A stretch of 64,000 nucleotides of DNA from Eublepharis macularius. Taxonomy: Eukaryota > Chordata > Lepidosauria > Squamata > Eublepharidae. Shown here in pieces: positions 13,263 to 26,210 of this stretch. The notes under the pieces were generated by a model. It was not told the DNA's origin. It did not search any database and worked only from the letters and a program-made list of their open reading frames with translations. The stretch spans positions 172,213,681 to 172,277,680 of the forward strand of contig NC_072793.1 in the NCBI RefSeq assembly GCF_028583425.1, read 5' to 3'. The first letter of the stretch is position 1. The number at the start of each line of letters is the position of its first letter. Both the position numbers and the translations under genes were made by a program.

Positions 13263-14842
13263 GCCTTTGGTATGAGGGTAAAGAGCTCAAGCACTCAACA
13301 TTGAGGAGCAAAGCCTAACTTCCTAGGTAACGGAGTCACTGCCAGTGTCTGACTAGCCCTCCACTGTGAGACTGAGAGATGAGCCTCCAGTCCTGCTGTG
13401 TGTTAAACCTGAAGCCAGCCCTGCAAGGCAGACCTCTTTGCAGACTGAGTTCCAAAAATCAATTACTTGGATAGCTGCGGCAAAGAAGCCAAGGTACTGG
13501 ATTGAGATTAAAGTGCTGAAACCCAAATAATGGCATAGAAATATGATTCACAAAGTTTATTAAAAGAAGTGCAAATGAATGCCATGATAGAAGTATGCAA
13601 ACAAGAGAAGAAAACAATAAAAATTAAAACTACCCCAACACTAATAAACATGCTTTCAGTCTGCTAAACAAGATGTTATCTTGTCAAGCCCGAGCACGAT
13701 ATTTCAGGCAGGACTTCAACGTCCAAAATCCAAAGAGCATCCCACAGTGCAGCCTGACCAGCTTGACCAACCAGTGAGTTGCTTAGCATGCATTTGCAGT
13801 CAGAGCCCCTCCCCCCACTCCCAGGGTCCTTTGCATGAATGAGATGGAATGCGGGTGCGAAAACCCCTTCCGAGTTCTGTCCCCAAAGCTCTCTGATATG
13901 TGCCTGTGTCGGGTTCCATCTGGCAACTTGCAGTTTCATTTTGACTGCCCTTGGCCAGAGAGGGACTGTTAGGTACTGGGTTGCCTTAGGGCTCAGCAAG
14001 GCCCCTCATGTCTGTTGGTTCGTTGAGTGTTGAGTACTGACTAAGCTTCTATCTGAGCTTAAGCTGTTAAAGCTGTCAGTCCTATTGGTTGTTTTTCTGC
14101 TGGCTGCACATTCATTGGTTACTATCCGTAGGTGTAAGCAGTCAGCCCCACCTTCACCATTTTTACAGCAGTTTTCATATGGCTGCTTATGATCTTAACA
14201 GTATACAGGCCTCTGGAGTTTAAAATGGCTACTGTATGGCCACTAGAAACCCTCTAACCATTGCTACATCCTGCCCAAGAGAACCAGGCATGTGAGGAAT
14301 GCCGCATTGGAATGCGGAGGGCTCGAGGTATGATTGGATTTGCTAGCCATCCCAGCCCCGGAAGGGTCTAGCTCAACAAAGGTCTCACAGAGGCATCCCC
14401 GCTTCACACATTCCTTTCCCTCCTTCTATGAGGAGATCATCTGTCCATGATTGAGGAGCTAATCAAATGACATTCATAAGTATAAACAGTCGTTCCTGGA
14501 ACATTGTACACCTCGCCTAAATTCATTAACTTAGCTCCGGTAGACTTCTCCCACAAACTACTCTTTGTGCAGCACTAGCACTAATTTTGCATTTGCATTC
14601 ACACACCCTGGCAGCTACCACTTAATGCAATCAAGTCTTTTGTCAAACCCAGGAACTGACCATTGGAATTTTTGTTCTAACTGCTAGGTGCATTCCTTCC
14701 ACCTTGGGACACATTTTACCTATAAGGCAGACCCCCTAGCCCCATTCAAATCGTGCATGCTTATTGGATCCAAAAGTGTTGTTCCTTTGAGGTTGCCCTA
14801 AGCCTCTTGCCTTGCCAAAGACGCTGGATGTTTGAAGCTGCT
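13263..14842. other. Unassigned region with LTR-like signals
   Basis: No gene seen. There are CCAAT-box-like words and a minus-strand AATAAA (near 13558). I could not find paired ends or a target duplication, so no element is called. Confidence 0.3.
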
Positions 14843-14869
14843 TCTCTCTCTCTCTCTCTCTCTCTCTCT
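14843..14869. repeat. (CT)n microsatellite
   Basis: Uninterrupted CT dinucleotide run of about 27 bases. Confidence 0.95.
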
Positions 14870-15640
14870 TCATTGTGAACAGGACTGCTTTCCAGGAAAA
14901 GTAGATATACTTGCTCCTCTTTCTCTATTCCCACTTTCTAGCTATATTTCTTAGGACTCTGTGTGTGTGTATAATTATTTTCCCCAGTAATTGGTGAGTA
15001 TGTGCATGAAGTTTTGTATTTTAATAAAAGTTATTGTTTGATATTAAGCACCAGACTAGCTTGTTCTATTGGGGAGAGGATTTGGTTAAGCTGGTGATTG
15101 AGCTACGCAGTTACTGGACCTCTCGTATAGCTATCCTCCTTGCTTGCTAATTCCCCCATAAATCATACCTATTGTAAGGAGACCAATTCCAGTAACATAG
15201 GCAGCAGCCAATCGGTCCAAAGTAATAAAGACCAATCGCTGGCCTGCAAATCTGATACATTGAAGTTAATAGTTAATGCAAATAATGATATTGTAGGGTG
15301 CATGTTATTATTGGTTATTATCGGAGCAGCGTTTGAGTGTATATATTGGCTCACATTGGGCTTGTGTTGTGTATCTGTTCTGGCTGAAATCACTATTGAG
15401 CACAAGCCTCTACATAACATCTTTAATTCTAAGGCTATTTGCACAATAGCCTAAACCAATGTTTGAAAAGGCCAAAAAACAAACTAGGCGAAGTCAGGCC
15501 ACACCTGCACTAAAGAGACCCACAGGAAAACCGCCTTGGCGTGTCCTGTGCTAGAGAAGGCCTCTCTGGAGTTCCCTTTGGAGGAGATTGGCAAGGTTCC
15601 CTGTGCCCAGCCACTCCCTGCTTGCTGGACTGGAGAGTTC
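14870..15640. other. Unassigned sequence
   Basis: No gene recognised. An AATAAA occurs near 15023, with CCAAT and TATA-like words around 15200-15345, possibly relics of an old regulatory repeat. Not assigned. Confidence 0.3.
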
Positions 15641-15649
15641 TAAAGGAAT

Positions 15650-15885
15650 ATTGATACTAGTAATAATAGTGTGCTTGTACACCACCCTTCTGGACAGATT
15701 AGTGCCCACTCAGAGCAGTGAACAAGGTCAGTGTTGTTATTACCCCCACAATACAGCTAGGGAACTGGGGCTGAGAGGAGAGGTTTACCCGTGTCTCGCT
15801 GTAGAACTCATGGCAGTAGTAGGACTCGAACCAGTTCTGATTCACAGCAGCCCAACCGCTTAACTACTAAACTACAGCAAGAAGC
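15650..15885 (-). repeat. tRNA-derived SINE, MIR/CORE-like, reversed
   Basis: Read on the minus strand, the right end gives a tRNA-like head (tagtttagtagttaagcggt ... ggttcgagt, a B-box-like word). The body has 'ctcagccccagttccctag' and a tail-like 'agaagggtggtgtacaagc'. The order matches MIR-type SINEs of amniotes. Old copy; no target duplication recognised. Confidence 0.55.
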
Positions 15886-16069
15886 TCCTGGAATGACTGG
15901 AAGTTATAAAGTGGATTTTTAAAGAATCTTTGTGAATGACTATATCTTAAAACAAAATATGAACAGCCAAGGAACAGCCTGATACGCTTGCTTGTGGCAG
16001 AAAAAGTCATAATCTTCCTCTCAGGGTCAAGGGGATCCATGCAACGGTGACCTTCAGGTTAGGCTGCTA

Positions 16070-16490
16070 TAGTGGATTCTATGCGGGTCTGCCCTTGAAG
16101 TCAATTCTGAAACTCCAGTTAGTACAGAATGCTGCAGCCTAATTACTATCAGGATCTAGGAGGTATTACTCCTCTTCTGCAAACACTTCATGAGTCCCTG
16201 GGTTCAAGTCAACATTCTGGTTATCATCTACAAAGCCCTTAATGTCTGTGTCCCTATATACCTGCCAAAGTGCCTTTCCTGCACCCCCTGCTGCGACAGT
16301 TTCAACAGCTCCATTCGCTGAACAAAGCTTTCTGAATGTGCTACCCAGAGAAGACGGAGGTCCTACGTCTGGACCACAGGCTATCAGGCTTGGGGATCTG
16401 GCTCCCAGCCCTGGGGGGGGGGCACTTCTTGAGCCACCTAGGTCAGTGATGGACTTCTACTCAATTCCTTGGTCTAATCCCCTTTTTAAA
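16070..16490 (+). mobile_element. LINE 3' fragment (L2/CR1-like)
   Basis: The plus strand reads KLQLVQNAAA-LLSGSRRYY, close to the LQxVQNAAARLL motif near the C-terminus of reverse transcriptases in L2, CR1 and Rex-type LINEs. Later pieces (e.g. 'ctacaaagcccttaatg') match the YKALNG motif. Stops interrupt the frame. A 5'-truncated old copy. Confidence 0.6.
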
Positions 16491-16554
16491 ACGTCACAGT
16501 GAAGTCTCATGGCCTGCTAATCCATCGCTGCATATTCCCTTTAGGAGGTGATTT

Positions 16555-16705
16555 CAGGTGGGAAGCCACATTGCTCTGTAGTAGAAGAGCAAGATTTGGA
16601 TCCAGTAGCTAGATTTCTACTCAGAACTCCCTAAAGCTCATCCCTTGGAAATCTAATTGGTCTTTAAGGTGCTACAAGTCCTGAATCTTGCTCTTTAGGA
16701 GGCGT
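16555..16705. repeat. Fold-back repeat copy
   Basis: Left arm 'ctgtagtagaagagcaagat' and right arm 'ggtctttaaggtgctacaag' (to 16700) form the inverted arms of the family also seen at 29507, 30010, 36144 and 55845. Confidence 0.5.
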
Positions 16706-16899
16706 CTAGAGACCCAGAGAGCCCTGGCTACTGTTGCTAGGTGTTGAGACAGCCACCTGAGACCCCTAGTAGCCTTGCAGTGGTCTGGCCCTTAGTTTGA
16801 GACACTTCAAGCTCTGGGATCATTTCTGAGGGGATAGGCACACAGTCAGTCAGCAACTCCTGACACCAGAAGGAAAAATATCCATAGCTTTATTAAATA

Positions 16900-18800
16900 A
16901 CTAGCTTCATGCCCGTGCTTTGCTACAGTATTTAACTACTTTAAATCTAGTTATAATACTTAATGGGTACATAACATTTTTTGGTTTGTGGAGGAGTTTG
17001 AGTTGATTTTGTGGTATAATAGCATAGTAACCGAGCTTCACAAAAGTTTTTGAATAAAGTGATGCCTAAAACTGATGAAGTGAATTTCAAAATGTAATAT
17101 TTATATTGAATATATTTTTAAAAGGTAAAGGTTACGGAGCAAGAAATAAAGTGAAAAATACATACTACCAGGGCTCATTTTGAGGGGGAACGTGCAGGAA
17201 CGCAGTTCCGGTAGTTCCCCAAAGAGGTCACATGACAGGTGGCCCCACCCACCTGAGTCTCGGCCATTTTGGACCCGTTTCAGCCTGGATTGGGGCTGAA
17301 ATGGCCCAGATTGGGCCTCTGACGGGTGGTGGATCACTCTCCCACTCAGCAGCGGCCCGATCCTGATCATTTTGGGCCCCTTTTCGGCCATTTTCATCCC
17401 CTTTTTGCCATTTTGGGCCCAATTTCAGCCCTGAATGGCCAGGATTGGTCCAAAACAGCCAGAATAGGTGATGCCAGGGGTGTGTGGCATATGCAAATCA
17501 GTTACGCCAATGACACATTTCCAGTGCTGTCAAGGGGTGTGGCATATGCTAATGAGTTATGATAATAAGTTCCTCCAGCTCTTTTTCTACGACCCCTGCA
17601 TACTACTATTTTTTTCTACTGAAGGACCTCTTTGTAGACCACATTGGTGGTTTTCTCCTCTGGAGCTAGGATCACCAGGCTGCTGGCTGAGCTCCCTCTG
17701 GAGGACTGTGAGAAGCAGTCCTCCCTCAAGTCAATTCCTGCCACCTTCAGAGTCAGCCCCTGGGACTTGTTAATCCTCATAGCAAAGCAGGCCTTGAGGG
17801 AGAACAGCAGTCTCTTGAATTCAGAGGGGTTCTCTGCTGGTATGAGTGGTATGCGTGGTATGAACAGCGAGTCCTGCGCCCCCCCCCCCCCGAGCACTGC
17901 CAGTGAACAATGTGGCCTCCATTATGTTCCTATGGAGGGCTTTCACTCACAGTCTGGTGCCATTGCAGAGTTTGGGCGGGTTGAGGTGCTGGAACTCCTA
18001 CTTGGAGAAGCTTGTGGGCTGGAAAGCCAGGAGGGTGGTGAGGAATTTCCCAGGGTAGTGGACCACATCATCCATTTGCGCCACTGTGCCAATCTGGATC
18101 TGTACTCCATTTCTGGCCCTTGATGGGAGTTGTGTTTCCTTAATGATGGCAGCCTTGTTGTTCTCGGGGGTCAGAATGGCACGCTTCCACAGCCAGGCCA
18201 AAGGCTTTTCCATGGCAGTGACGATATCAGGGTATATCAGGGCTATTAGGTCTGCTAGGGTTGTCACTACTGTGCCCAGGTCTGCAGGGATGGTCACCTT
18301 TCCCTTGGACTTGGGATATTCTTACCCCTATTTTTAGTAGGAGTTTAGCAGACACCTCGCCACTCAAGTGGACCCTCATGTTCTTTCTTAGTGAGAATTT
18401 CCTGATGAAAGGCCACAGATACGATGCCTGGGCACACACACCCAGTAACCTTGTCAGCTCAAGTTCCCCTTGGGACTACTGGCAAAGTCTACCCGAAGTC
18501 TCCAGCTAGCAGCACGGTGACTCCCCCATCACTCTCTTGTTGCCCCTGACATCTTTAAGGGTTATGCTCAGTGCCTCAAAACACCTCTTCCTCCTTTTAG
18601 CATCAGGGTACCTTGCACAACATCTGCCAGAAGGCTTCTTGGGGGCAGTAAAAGGCGATGCTCGCAAGTGGTGTGAGGTGGAATTGGAGTAAGGGAGAGG
18701 TGGTGTGATGGGCATTTTGGCAGGTTCATGGGAGATGTTCACATCGAAATGGCCCCTAGAAAGGTTCTGCACCATCTCCCCATGAACACTTAAAAACTTA
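16900..18800 (-). mobile_element. Helitron remnant with PIF1-like helicase
   Basis: Minus-strand translation shows helicase pieces in the expected order: DAKRRKRCFEAL..TLKDVRGN (about 18600-18530), VTVLLAGDF..TLPVVP (about 18520-18470), LAWLWKRAILTPEN (about 18190), and RINKSQGLTLKVAGIDLRED (about 17750) with VILAPEEKTTNVVY. These match the C-terminal helicase of Helitron Rep-Hel proteins. Stops and frame changes show it is dead. The left edge ACTAGCTTCATGCCCGTGC reads, on the minus strand, as a CTAGT terminus behind a decayed hairpin. The Rep (HUH) half and the 5' TC end were not found; a MITE-like repeat is inserted at 17164-17606. Confidence 0.75.
17164..17606. repeat. MITE-like repeat inserted in the Helitron
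   Basis: It starts 'ccagggctcattttgagg' and 'ggaacgcagttccgg' and ends 'aagttcctccagctctttttctac'; I know similar edges from a common lizard repeat. The interior has several near-identical 'cattttgggcc' words. No coding capacity. Confidence 0.4.
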
Positions 18801-19320
18801 ATTGCCACACTGGCTTTTATATAAAACCCCCATTCAGCATTCTTGTACTGTCTTTCTTCAACTGTCTGCAGTTGAGCTGATTATTACCCTCAGAACAGAG
18901 TTCCACCAATCAAGGCTGCATATGCAAATGACCTCAGGGCAGAGTGGCTGAGTTGGCAGTTGGCCGGGGGGGGGGGATGAGCAGCCCCCGAGGTACACAG
19001 GGAAGCTGTATCCTTTTGGGAAAACACAGGTGACCCCTTTTTACCCCCTGAGGGGGTGAATTTTGGGGGCTTAAAGAACCAGTGTGGGAACTTTGTTTTG
19101 TTAAGTTTCTGATTTTTCATAAACTTAATTTAAAAAAAAAATCTGTTGAGGCAATATATATGCAATCAACCATGTCCAGAAATGAAACAACCATTTAATT
19201 TTATGTAAGAGAACCAAAACTATCCAACCACCTAAAATTAAAATAGGCAACAAAACAAATAACAGAAAAACAGAACAATTCCAAGTGGTATTCAGTACTC
19301 CTTTTGACTAAATCTGCAGA
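18801..19320. other. Unassigned sequence
   Basis: No gene seen. There is a G run near 18970 and an A run near 19132. It may contain the rest of the Helitron, but no motif supports that. Confidence 0.3.
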
Positions 19321-20274
<954 letters not shown>

Positions 20275-20460
20275 GTGGTGAGAACGTTGGACTGGGATCA
20301 TGGAGATCTGGGTTTGAATCCCCGCTCGGCCATGGGACGTTCCTAGCTGGCTTTGGGCTAAACACATACTCTCAGCCAGAACTACCTCACAAGGTTGTTG
20401 TATGGATGAAATGAAGGGGAAGAAATCAGTGTAAACCACTTTTTTTCCTCATAGGCACAA
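20275..20460 (+). repeat. tRNA-derived SINE (Sauria-like)
   Basis: The head 'ggtagtggtgagaacgttgg' with 'gggtttgaatccccgctcgg' is a tRNA-type A and B box, followed by 'ctctcagccagaactacctc' and 'acaaggttgttgtatggatg', typical of squamate tRNA SINEs. The paralogous copy at 34934-35130 has a complete 5' end. Here the first bases are replaced by zinc-finger sequence, marking a rearrangement breakpoint. Confidence 0.7.
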
Positions 20461-20537
20461 AAGGAAGCACAGAAAGGGAGTAAGGAAAATATCTCCTTCT
20501 TTACAAAACAAAAGAGGCTTAAGTGTGTCCCTGAGGA

Positions 20538-20613
20538 ATTGTGGTTTAGTGGGTAGAATATCTGACTAGGATCTCAAAGGTCCAGCTTTAAATCCCCAGT
20601 TTGCCTTTGAAAA
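20538..20613 (+). repeat. Second tRNA SINE, left part, split by the DIRS element
   Basis: 'gtggtttagtgggtagaata' through 'tttaaatccccagtttgcc' is a tRNA-like head. The SINE resumes at 26389 (ggctggttcacattccc) on the other side of the DIRS element. The uninterrupted paralogue is 35213-35395. Confidence 0.75.
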
Positions 20614-20826
20614 AAACAGGGTTTCTCACCTGTAACTGTTGATCGTCGAGTCTCTTCTGTGCAGACACACATTGGGACTGCGCAGGCACAGGCCAGCCGC
20701 GGAAAAGATTTTTCTAGCTTTTAGAGATGTGAAGGGGACGTTCGGATCCACCGCGCATGCGCGCCGGTGTTCCCGCCAATTTTGAATGCATATATATCCG
20801 AACGTCCCCGGCATTCCCTCAGTTCA
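20614..20826. repeat. DIRS left terminal inverted repeat
   Basis: From 'cacattgggactgcgcaggc' inward it is the inverse of the right end at 26211-26372. It contains a palindromic GCGCATGCGC (20753-20762), which fits the NRF1 consensus, next to 'gcatatatat'. The outer tip (20614-20674) is instead complementary to the left half of the internal region. Confidence 0.9.
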
Positions 20827-20883
20827 CCTGAGCCGCCGGAGAAACTCAATTAACCAAACACTCACAGCGGGGTAGGTGGGAGG

Positions 20884-20980
20884 GAATGTGTGTCTGCACA
20901 GAAGAGACTCGACGATCAACAGTTACAGGTGAGAAACCCTGTTTATCGTCTTCGTCCTTCTGTGCAGCCCCACATTGGGA
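20884..20980. repeat. DIRS internal complementary region
   Basis: The left half (20884-20944) is the reverse complement of the left tip (20614-20674). The right half (20945-20980) is the reverse complement of the right tip (26353-26388). A junction region complementary to both outer tips is the hallmark of DIRS1-type elements and is thought to template a circular DNA intermediate. Confidence 0.92.
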
Positions 20981-21020
20981 GAATAACTAGCATCTCACCA
21001 ATGGGGGCGGGTGTGAGTGT

Positions 21021-22555
21021 CTACTTGAACAAAGAATGCAGGACAGCCGTGCCAACAGCTGATTCACGCCGTGCATTCACGTCCACAGAATAATGTTTGA
21101 TAAAAGTGTCTGTAGTGGACCACGTCGCAGCTTGGCAGACGTCCCGGAGCGGCACTCCTCGCAGGAAGGCAGCAGAAGCAGCTTGCGCTCGAGTGGAATG
21201 AGCGGTAACCAACAAGGGGCACTGGACTCCAGCTTGCCGATAACAAAGTTTAATCGTAGACACAATCCAGCGAGAGATGGACTGAGCAGAAGCAGGTGAG
21301 CCCTTGCGAGGGCCAGAGTAACATAAAAACAGGGCAGGAGACTTCCTGAAACATTTGGTGCGATGTAAATAAAACAATAAAGCACGTTTTACATCCAATG
21401 TGTGTAGTGCACGTTCCCCTGGAGACGAGGGTGTCGGAAAGAAGGGAGGAACACCTTTTGCTGCAGGTGAAATTTGGAGACCACCTTGGGCAGAAACTCC
21501 ATGCTAGTGTGGAGCATGACCGTACCAGGGAAAAACTGCAGGAAGGGAGGGTCACACCGCAGGGCAGACAGCTCCCCAACACGTCTAGAGGACGTGACCG
21601 CCACCAGAAAGGCTACCTTTTGCGTGAGCAAAGGCAAGGGACAGGCGGACAGGGGCTCAAAGGGCTGGAGCATCAGTTGGGAGAGAACCAGGGACAGACT
21701 CCACTGAGGAATGGGAGGGGCCCTAGGAGGGAAGGTCTTGAACAGGCCCTTCAGGAACTGCTTGGAAAGCCAGTGGGTAAAAACGGTCTTTCCGTCAATC
21801 TGCTCGTGGAAAGCAGAGATCGCAGCCATGTGGACCTTAATGCTCGAGAAGGCAAGACCCTGTGAGCACAAATACAGGAGGTAGTCCAGAATGATAGGTA
21901 AGGGGCAATCAAAGGGAGAAACCCCCTTGGGGGCCAACCACCCGGAAAAACGGGACCACTTCCTCTGGTAGGACAGCCTTGTTGAAAGCTTCCTGGCATT
22001 CAGTATGACCTTAAGAACCTCTGAGGAGAGGCCTACTCCGGAGCGCACAGGAGCCAGGCGGCTAGGCTCAGAACTGCCACATTGTGGTGCCTGACCCCAT
22101 CCCTGGTCAATAGGTCCGGGGCCGGTGGTAGAACTAGGCACCGTCCCTGTGAAAGGGAGAGTAAGAGAGGGAACCAATCCTGGTGAGGCCACTTCGGGGC
22201 GATCAGGATACAGTGGGTGTTGAAGGCCCTCATCCTGGAGAGGACCTTGTGCAGGAGTGGGAAGGGCGGGAAGGCATAAAAGAGCCCTGGGGACCAGGGT
22301 ATCTGGAAGGCATCCCCTAGGGAGTGACGGCCAATTCCGGCCCGGGAGCAGAACAGCGGGGCCTGCGTGTTGTGGGCCGTGGCGAAGAGGTCGATGAGAG
22401 GTGTACCCCATGTGCGAAAAACCTGGTGGAGGTAAGCCCTGTTGAGGGACCACTCGTGTTGAGGCAGAAACACCCTGCTTAGCGTGTCCGCTGCGGTGTT
22501 GAGCTCCCCTGCAATGTGAACGGCCCTGGGAAGGACGTTGTTGACCATGGCCCAT
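21021..22555 (-). other. DIRS tyrosine recombinase region (fossil part)
   Basis: The translation has the pattern of DIRS-type recombinases: RLSYQRKWSRFSGWL, SSIKVHMAAISAFH, ATSSRRVGELSAL with the first catalytic Arg, and a later HSTRAQAASAAF segment carrying the His-x-x-Arg pair. It overlaps the end of the reverse transcriptase frame, as is usual in DIRS. Part of the 20614-26388 element. Confidence 0.85.
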
Positions 22556-23931
22556 TTCCAGAGAGTCGTTGCTTCCCTGCAGAGCTTGAGCGAGACCGTT
22601 CCTCCCTGCTTGTTGAGGTAGTAGCAGGCTGTGGTATTGTCCGACAGGACCTGAACCCTCCTGTTCCGGATGGCATCTGCAAAAGAAGCAAGGGAGTAAC
22701 GGATCGCTCTAAGCTCTAAAAGGTTGATGTGCATGGATGCCTCAGACGGGGACCAGACGCCCTGAGCTGAGAGCTGCCCACAGCGTCCTCCCCATCCCAA
22801 GTTGGAGGCGTCAGTATAGACGGTGACCTCTGCCAGGAAGGGGCCGAAAGGACAACCTTCAGACAGGTTTCCAGGGACAGCCCACCAGGCCAGAGAGCGC
22901 TGCACCACCCTGGGGATGGAGAACTTCTGATGCTGGCCCATAGTGAGGGGGTTGTACCTCCGAACGAACCAGTTTTGCAGAGGCCTCATATGGAGGCGTG
23001 CAAAGAAAACCACCCCTGTGGAGGAGGCCATAAGGCCAAGCAAGGTTTGGATCAAAAGGGCAGTTTGATACCGGTTGTGCAGAAAATGCCGGGCTAGAGA
23101 GGAAAGCCTGGCCAAGCGGTCCGGGGGCAGGTAGGCTCTGCCCTGTAGCGAATCGAAGTGAACCCCAATAAACCTAATGGCTGTGCCCGGGGTCAGGATA
23201 GACTTATCCCCATTAACCACCAAGCCCAACCTAGCCAGTACAGACAAAGTGAGGGCAATATGGGCCCGGAGCGAGTCAGCTGAGGGTCCCACCAGGAGCC
23301 AGTCATCCAGGTATGGGTAGATAAAGCATCCCTTGGACCGTAGGTATGCCACCACGGTGGCCATGCACTTCGTAAAAACCCTGGGTGCAGAGGCCAGCCC
23401 AAAGGGCAACACCGTATATTCATACACAGAATCCCCATAGACAAACCGCAGGTATTTTCTGTGGCTCTCGAAAATGGAGATGTGGAAGTAGGCGTCTTTT
23501 AAGTCTAGAATAGCTAGCCAAACGCCAACCTCCAGGAGCTCTATGACCCGTGTCAGGGTCAACATCCGAAATTTCTCAACCCTTAAATAACTGTTGAGGC
23601 CCCTAAGGTCCAAAATGGGCCGGGAACCTCCATCCTTCTTATCCACAAGGAAGTACCTCGAGTAAAACCCCCAAGGGGAAGTAGCGACATTGACCACCCG
23701 GACAGCACCTTTGTTCACCAACTCTATAACATTATTGTGTAACACAACATCACAACATGGAGAACAATGGGGAGGGAGAGAAAGAGGAGGTGCATCTGTA
23801 AACATCAATCTGTAACCATGGGCCACAATGGACAGGACCCAAGTGTCAGATGTAACAAGTTGCCAACAGGGCAAAAAAGGCCGAAGCCTGTCCAGAAATC
23901 GGGCAGCAGAGGGGGTGTCCTCAGAGGCCAA
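22033..23931 (-). other. DIRS reverse transcriptase and RNase H (fossil part)
   Basis: 632 codons. The reverse transcriptase core is recognisable: RVVNVATSPWGFYSRYFLV, RPILDLRGLN, DLKDAYFHI, PFGLASAPRVF and the catalytic FIYPYLDDWLLVG. The RNase H part starts at VTVYTDASNLGWGG and has a second acidic patch, LLELRAIRYSL, and LSDNTTACYYLN. This order matches DIRS and gypsy-like reverse transcriptases; the neighbouring tyrosine recombinase settles it as DIRS. Confidence 0.92.
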
Positions 23932-23952
23932 CAGGGGAGTGTCCAGGCTCAG

Positions 23953-26139
23953 TCAGAAGACCGAGGGCTTCTGCCCGGAGGTTGAAGGTTTGGGCGAAGA
24001 GGGTTGTTGCCTGCCCTTGGACCGGCCGGAGCGCCTGGAGGAGTGACGCTGCTGGGCCGAGTAGGATCGGTGGCCATAGGACTGGCCCGAGAAGAAACGC
24101 CCCTGACGCTGCTGGTAAGGCTGATAAGGGGTCTGGTAGGATCGGAACCGACCGTACCGGTACCTCGGACCCGACGGCTGAGTAGAAGGGGCGACTCCCA
24201 GGGACTTGGCTGTTTGCTGGTTCTTCTTCATCAGGGAGAGGGACTCATCCGTCTTCTCTGAGAAGAGCTGGGGTCCCTCGAAGGGGAAGTCCTCCACTTT
24301 CGCCCTCTTCTCCGGAGGCAGGGCCGTGGATTGGAGCCAGGCGTGTCGGCGCAAGACCACCGAAGTTGCCATCGAGCGCGCTGCAGAGTCGACGGCGTCC
24401 TTGCCAGCTGTCATCTGCTGTTTTGACAGCCTCATGGCCTCAGCTTGGAGGGCCTTCACCAAGTGGCGGCGATCTTCAGGGAGATCGGAGAGGTAAGAGG
24501 ACAGCCGTTTCCAGAGGAACAAGTTGTAGGATCCCATTATGGCCTGGAAGTTGGCAATACGAAATCCCAAAGAAGCGGACGAGTAGAGCTTCCTGCCCAT
24601 GCCATCCAGTTTCCTGCCCTCACGGTCTGATGGAGCCGACGAGGAACCATAATGGAACCGAGCCTGGCCTTCCTCCGCCACGATGGACGAGGGCTTCGGG
24701 TGATTGAAGAGGTAAGGGCAATCGTCCTGCTTTAAACGGTAGTACCTCTCAACCTTCTTCGCCGTCGCCGGCATGGACGCCGGTGCTTGCCAGAGCGCAA
24801 GAGCGTTGTCAACAAAATCCTCCACAGGGGGAAATGCCACCGATGCGGGAGACCCCGAATACAGCGCCTCTAGCAGCTTGCTTTTGGGCTTGGAGGTCGT
24901 GGAGGAGACGTCTATCTCCAGCGCGGCAGCCATCCTCACCATTTGCTCGGAGAACAGCCTGTAGTCGTCGTTCGGGGATGACGAACGGGGCCCACCCACG
25001 GTGTCATCCGGGGAGGGGTCAGAAGCCGCATCCGAAGAGCACTCTGACGGGGAAGCCAGACCCTCCTCATCCTCGGAATCCGAAAATTCCGGCGAGGTTT
25101 GTGTCGGAACCGAAGACCGGATCGGGGCCGATGGACGAGCCGCAGGAACCGACGGGTGGAGAAGCATGCCAGCCGTTGGAGGAGCGGGCGCAGGGTGCCC
25201 GATTGGCTGAGGCGGAACCGAAGGCTGCTGCAGGAAGGGCACGGACTGCTGGAACCAGGCCACGAAATCCTGCCAGGAGGTCATGTTCCCAATCCCCGCG
25301 ACAGGCTGACAAGGAGGCAGAGGAGCAGGCACCGGGGCAGGCCAGCGAAAAGGTGTCGGAACCGACGAGGTAGACGGCATTGGAACGGAGGCCTCCGAAG
25401 GCGCCGGGGCGGACGGCAAGGAACGCTCGAAAGATTGGAACGGTTCCGGGAAAGGCGGGAACGGTATGAATTCCTCGGGAAGCGACGGAGGAGGCGTGCA
25501 AGGAGGCGACGGGGTGTGGAGACTCACCACATCGTCAGGGATCAGGACCGGCCCAGATGGAGTACCGGGTTGCACAGACGGAGCCGGGGATAAAGTACGG
25601 CCCTTGGTCCTCGATTTCGTCTTGGCCTTCTTGGGCGGGGGCTCCGAAGTAGCCTCTGCGGCCGAAGGCTTGGAGGAGGGCTTCGGCTTGGATGCGGAAC
25701 GCTTCTTGGCCTTCCGACTGGAAGGACGATCCCCGGAACCGGAGTCAGATCGGGCCTCCGGAACGGGTTGCGCCGTCGGTTCCGAGGGGAGCGGCTCTGG
25801 CGACTTACGAGACGGCGCCGGCGACGGAGCGGCAGAGCGGGGCCTATCTCCCGAAGAGCCCGAGGGCTTGGGGGGGAGCAGGTTGGCATCCCACAAAAAG
25901 GCACGGAGCCTTGCCTTTCGATCGCTCCTCGCTTTCGGGGTGAAAGACAGACATATGGGACAACGCTCCACGACGTGTCCCTCGCCCAGCCAGATGAGAC
26001 AGAGCTCATGGCCGTCCAAGTGTGTCATTTTCGTGCCGCACTTAAGACACTTCTTAAATAAAGATGTCTGCGACATAATGAACGGTATCTCCCGACAGAT
26101 GACAGGGGGAAATACCGACCAGCAGAAGAAACGATCCAA
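23953..26139 (-). other. DIRS gag-like frame (fossil part)
   Basis: 728 codons. A Cys/His cluster lies near the N-terminus (KKCLKCGTKMTHLDGHELC, then CPICLSFTPKARSDRKARL), then a long Pro/Ser-rich low-complexity middle, a conserved-looking block around VERYYRLKQDDCPYLF and a Gln/Arg/Ser-rich C-terminus. This layout is that of vertebrate DIRS gag-like proteins. Long frames on the opposite strand are shadows of its GC-rich codons. Confidence 0.8.
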
Positions 26140-26210
26140 AACTCCGAAGAGACGCTGAGAGAACGAACGCTAGACAATAGAACCTTTTCGTACGGCGGCG
26201 AAAATAACTG

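Noticed and set aside
13450-15130. Possible solo LTRs
   Set aside because: AATAAA and CCAAT-like words occur on both strands, but no paired ends, target duplication or primer-binding site could be supported.
25466-26158. 230-codon plus-strand frame opposite the DIRS gag-like part
   Set aside because: Shadow of a GC-rich coding strand; low-complexity composition and no motif.
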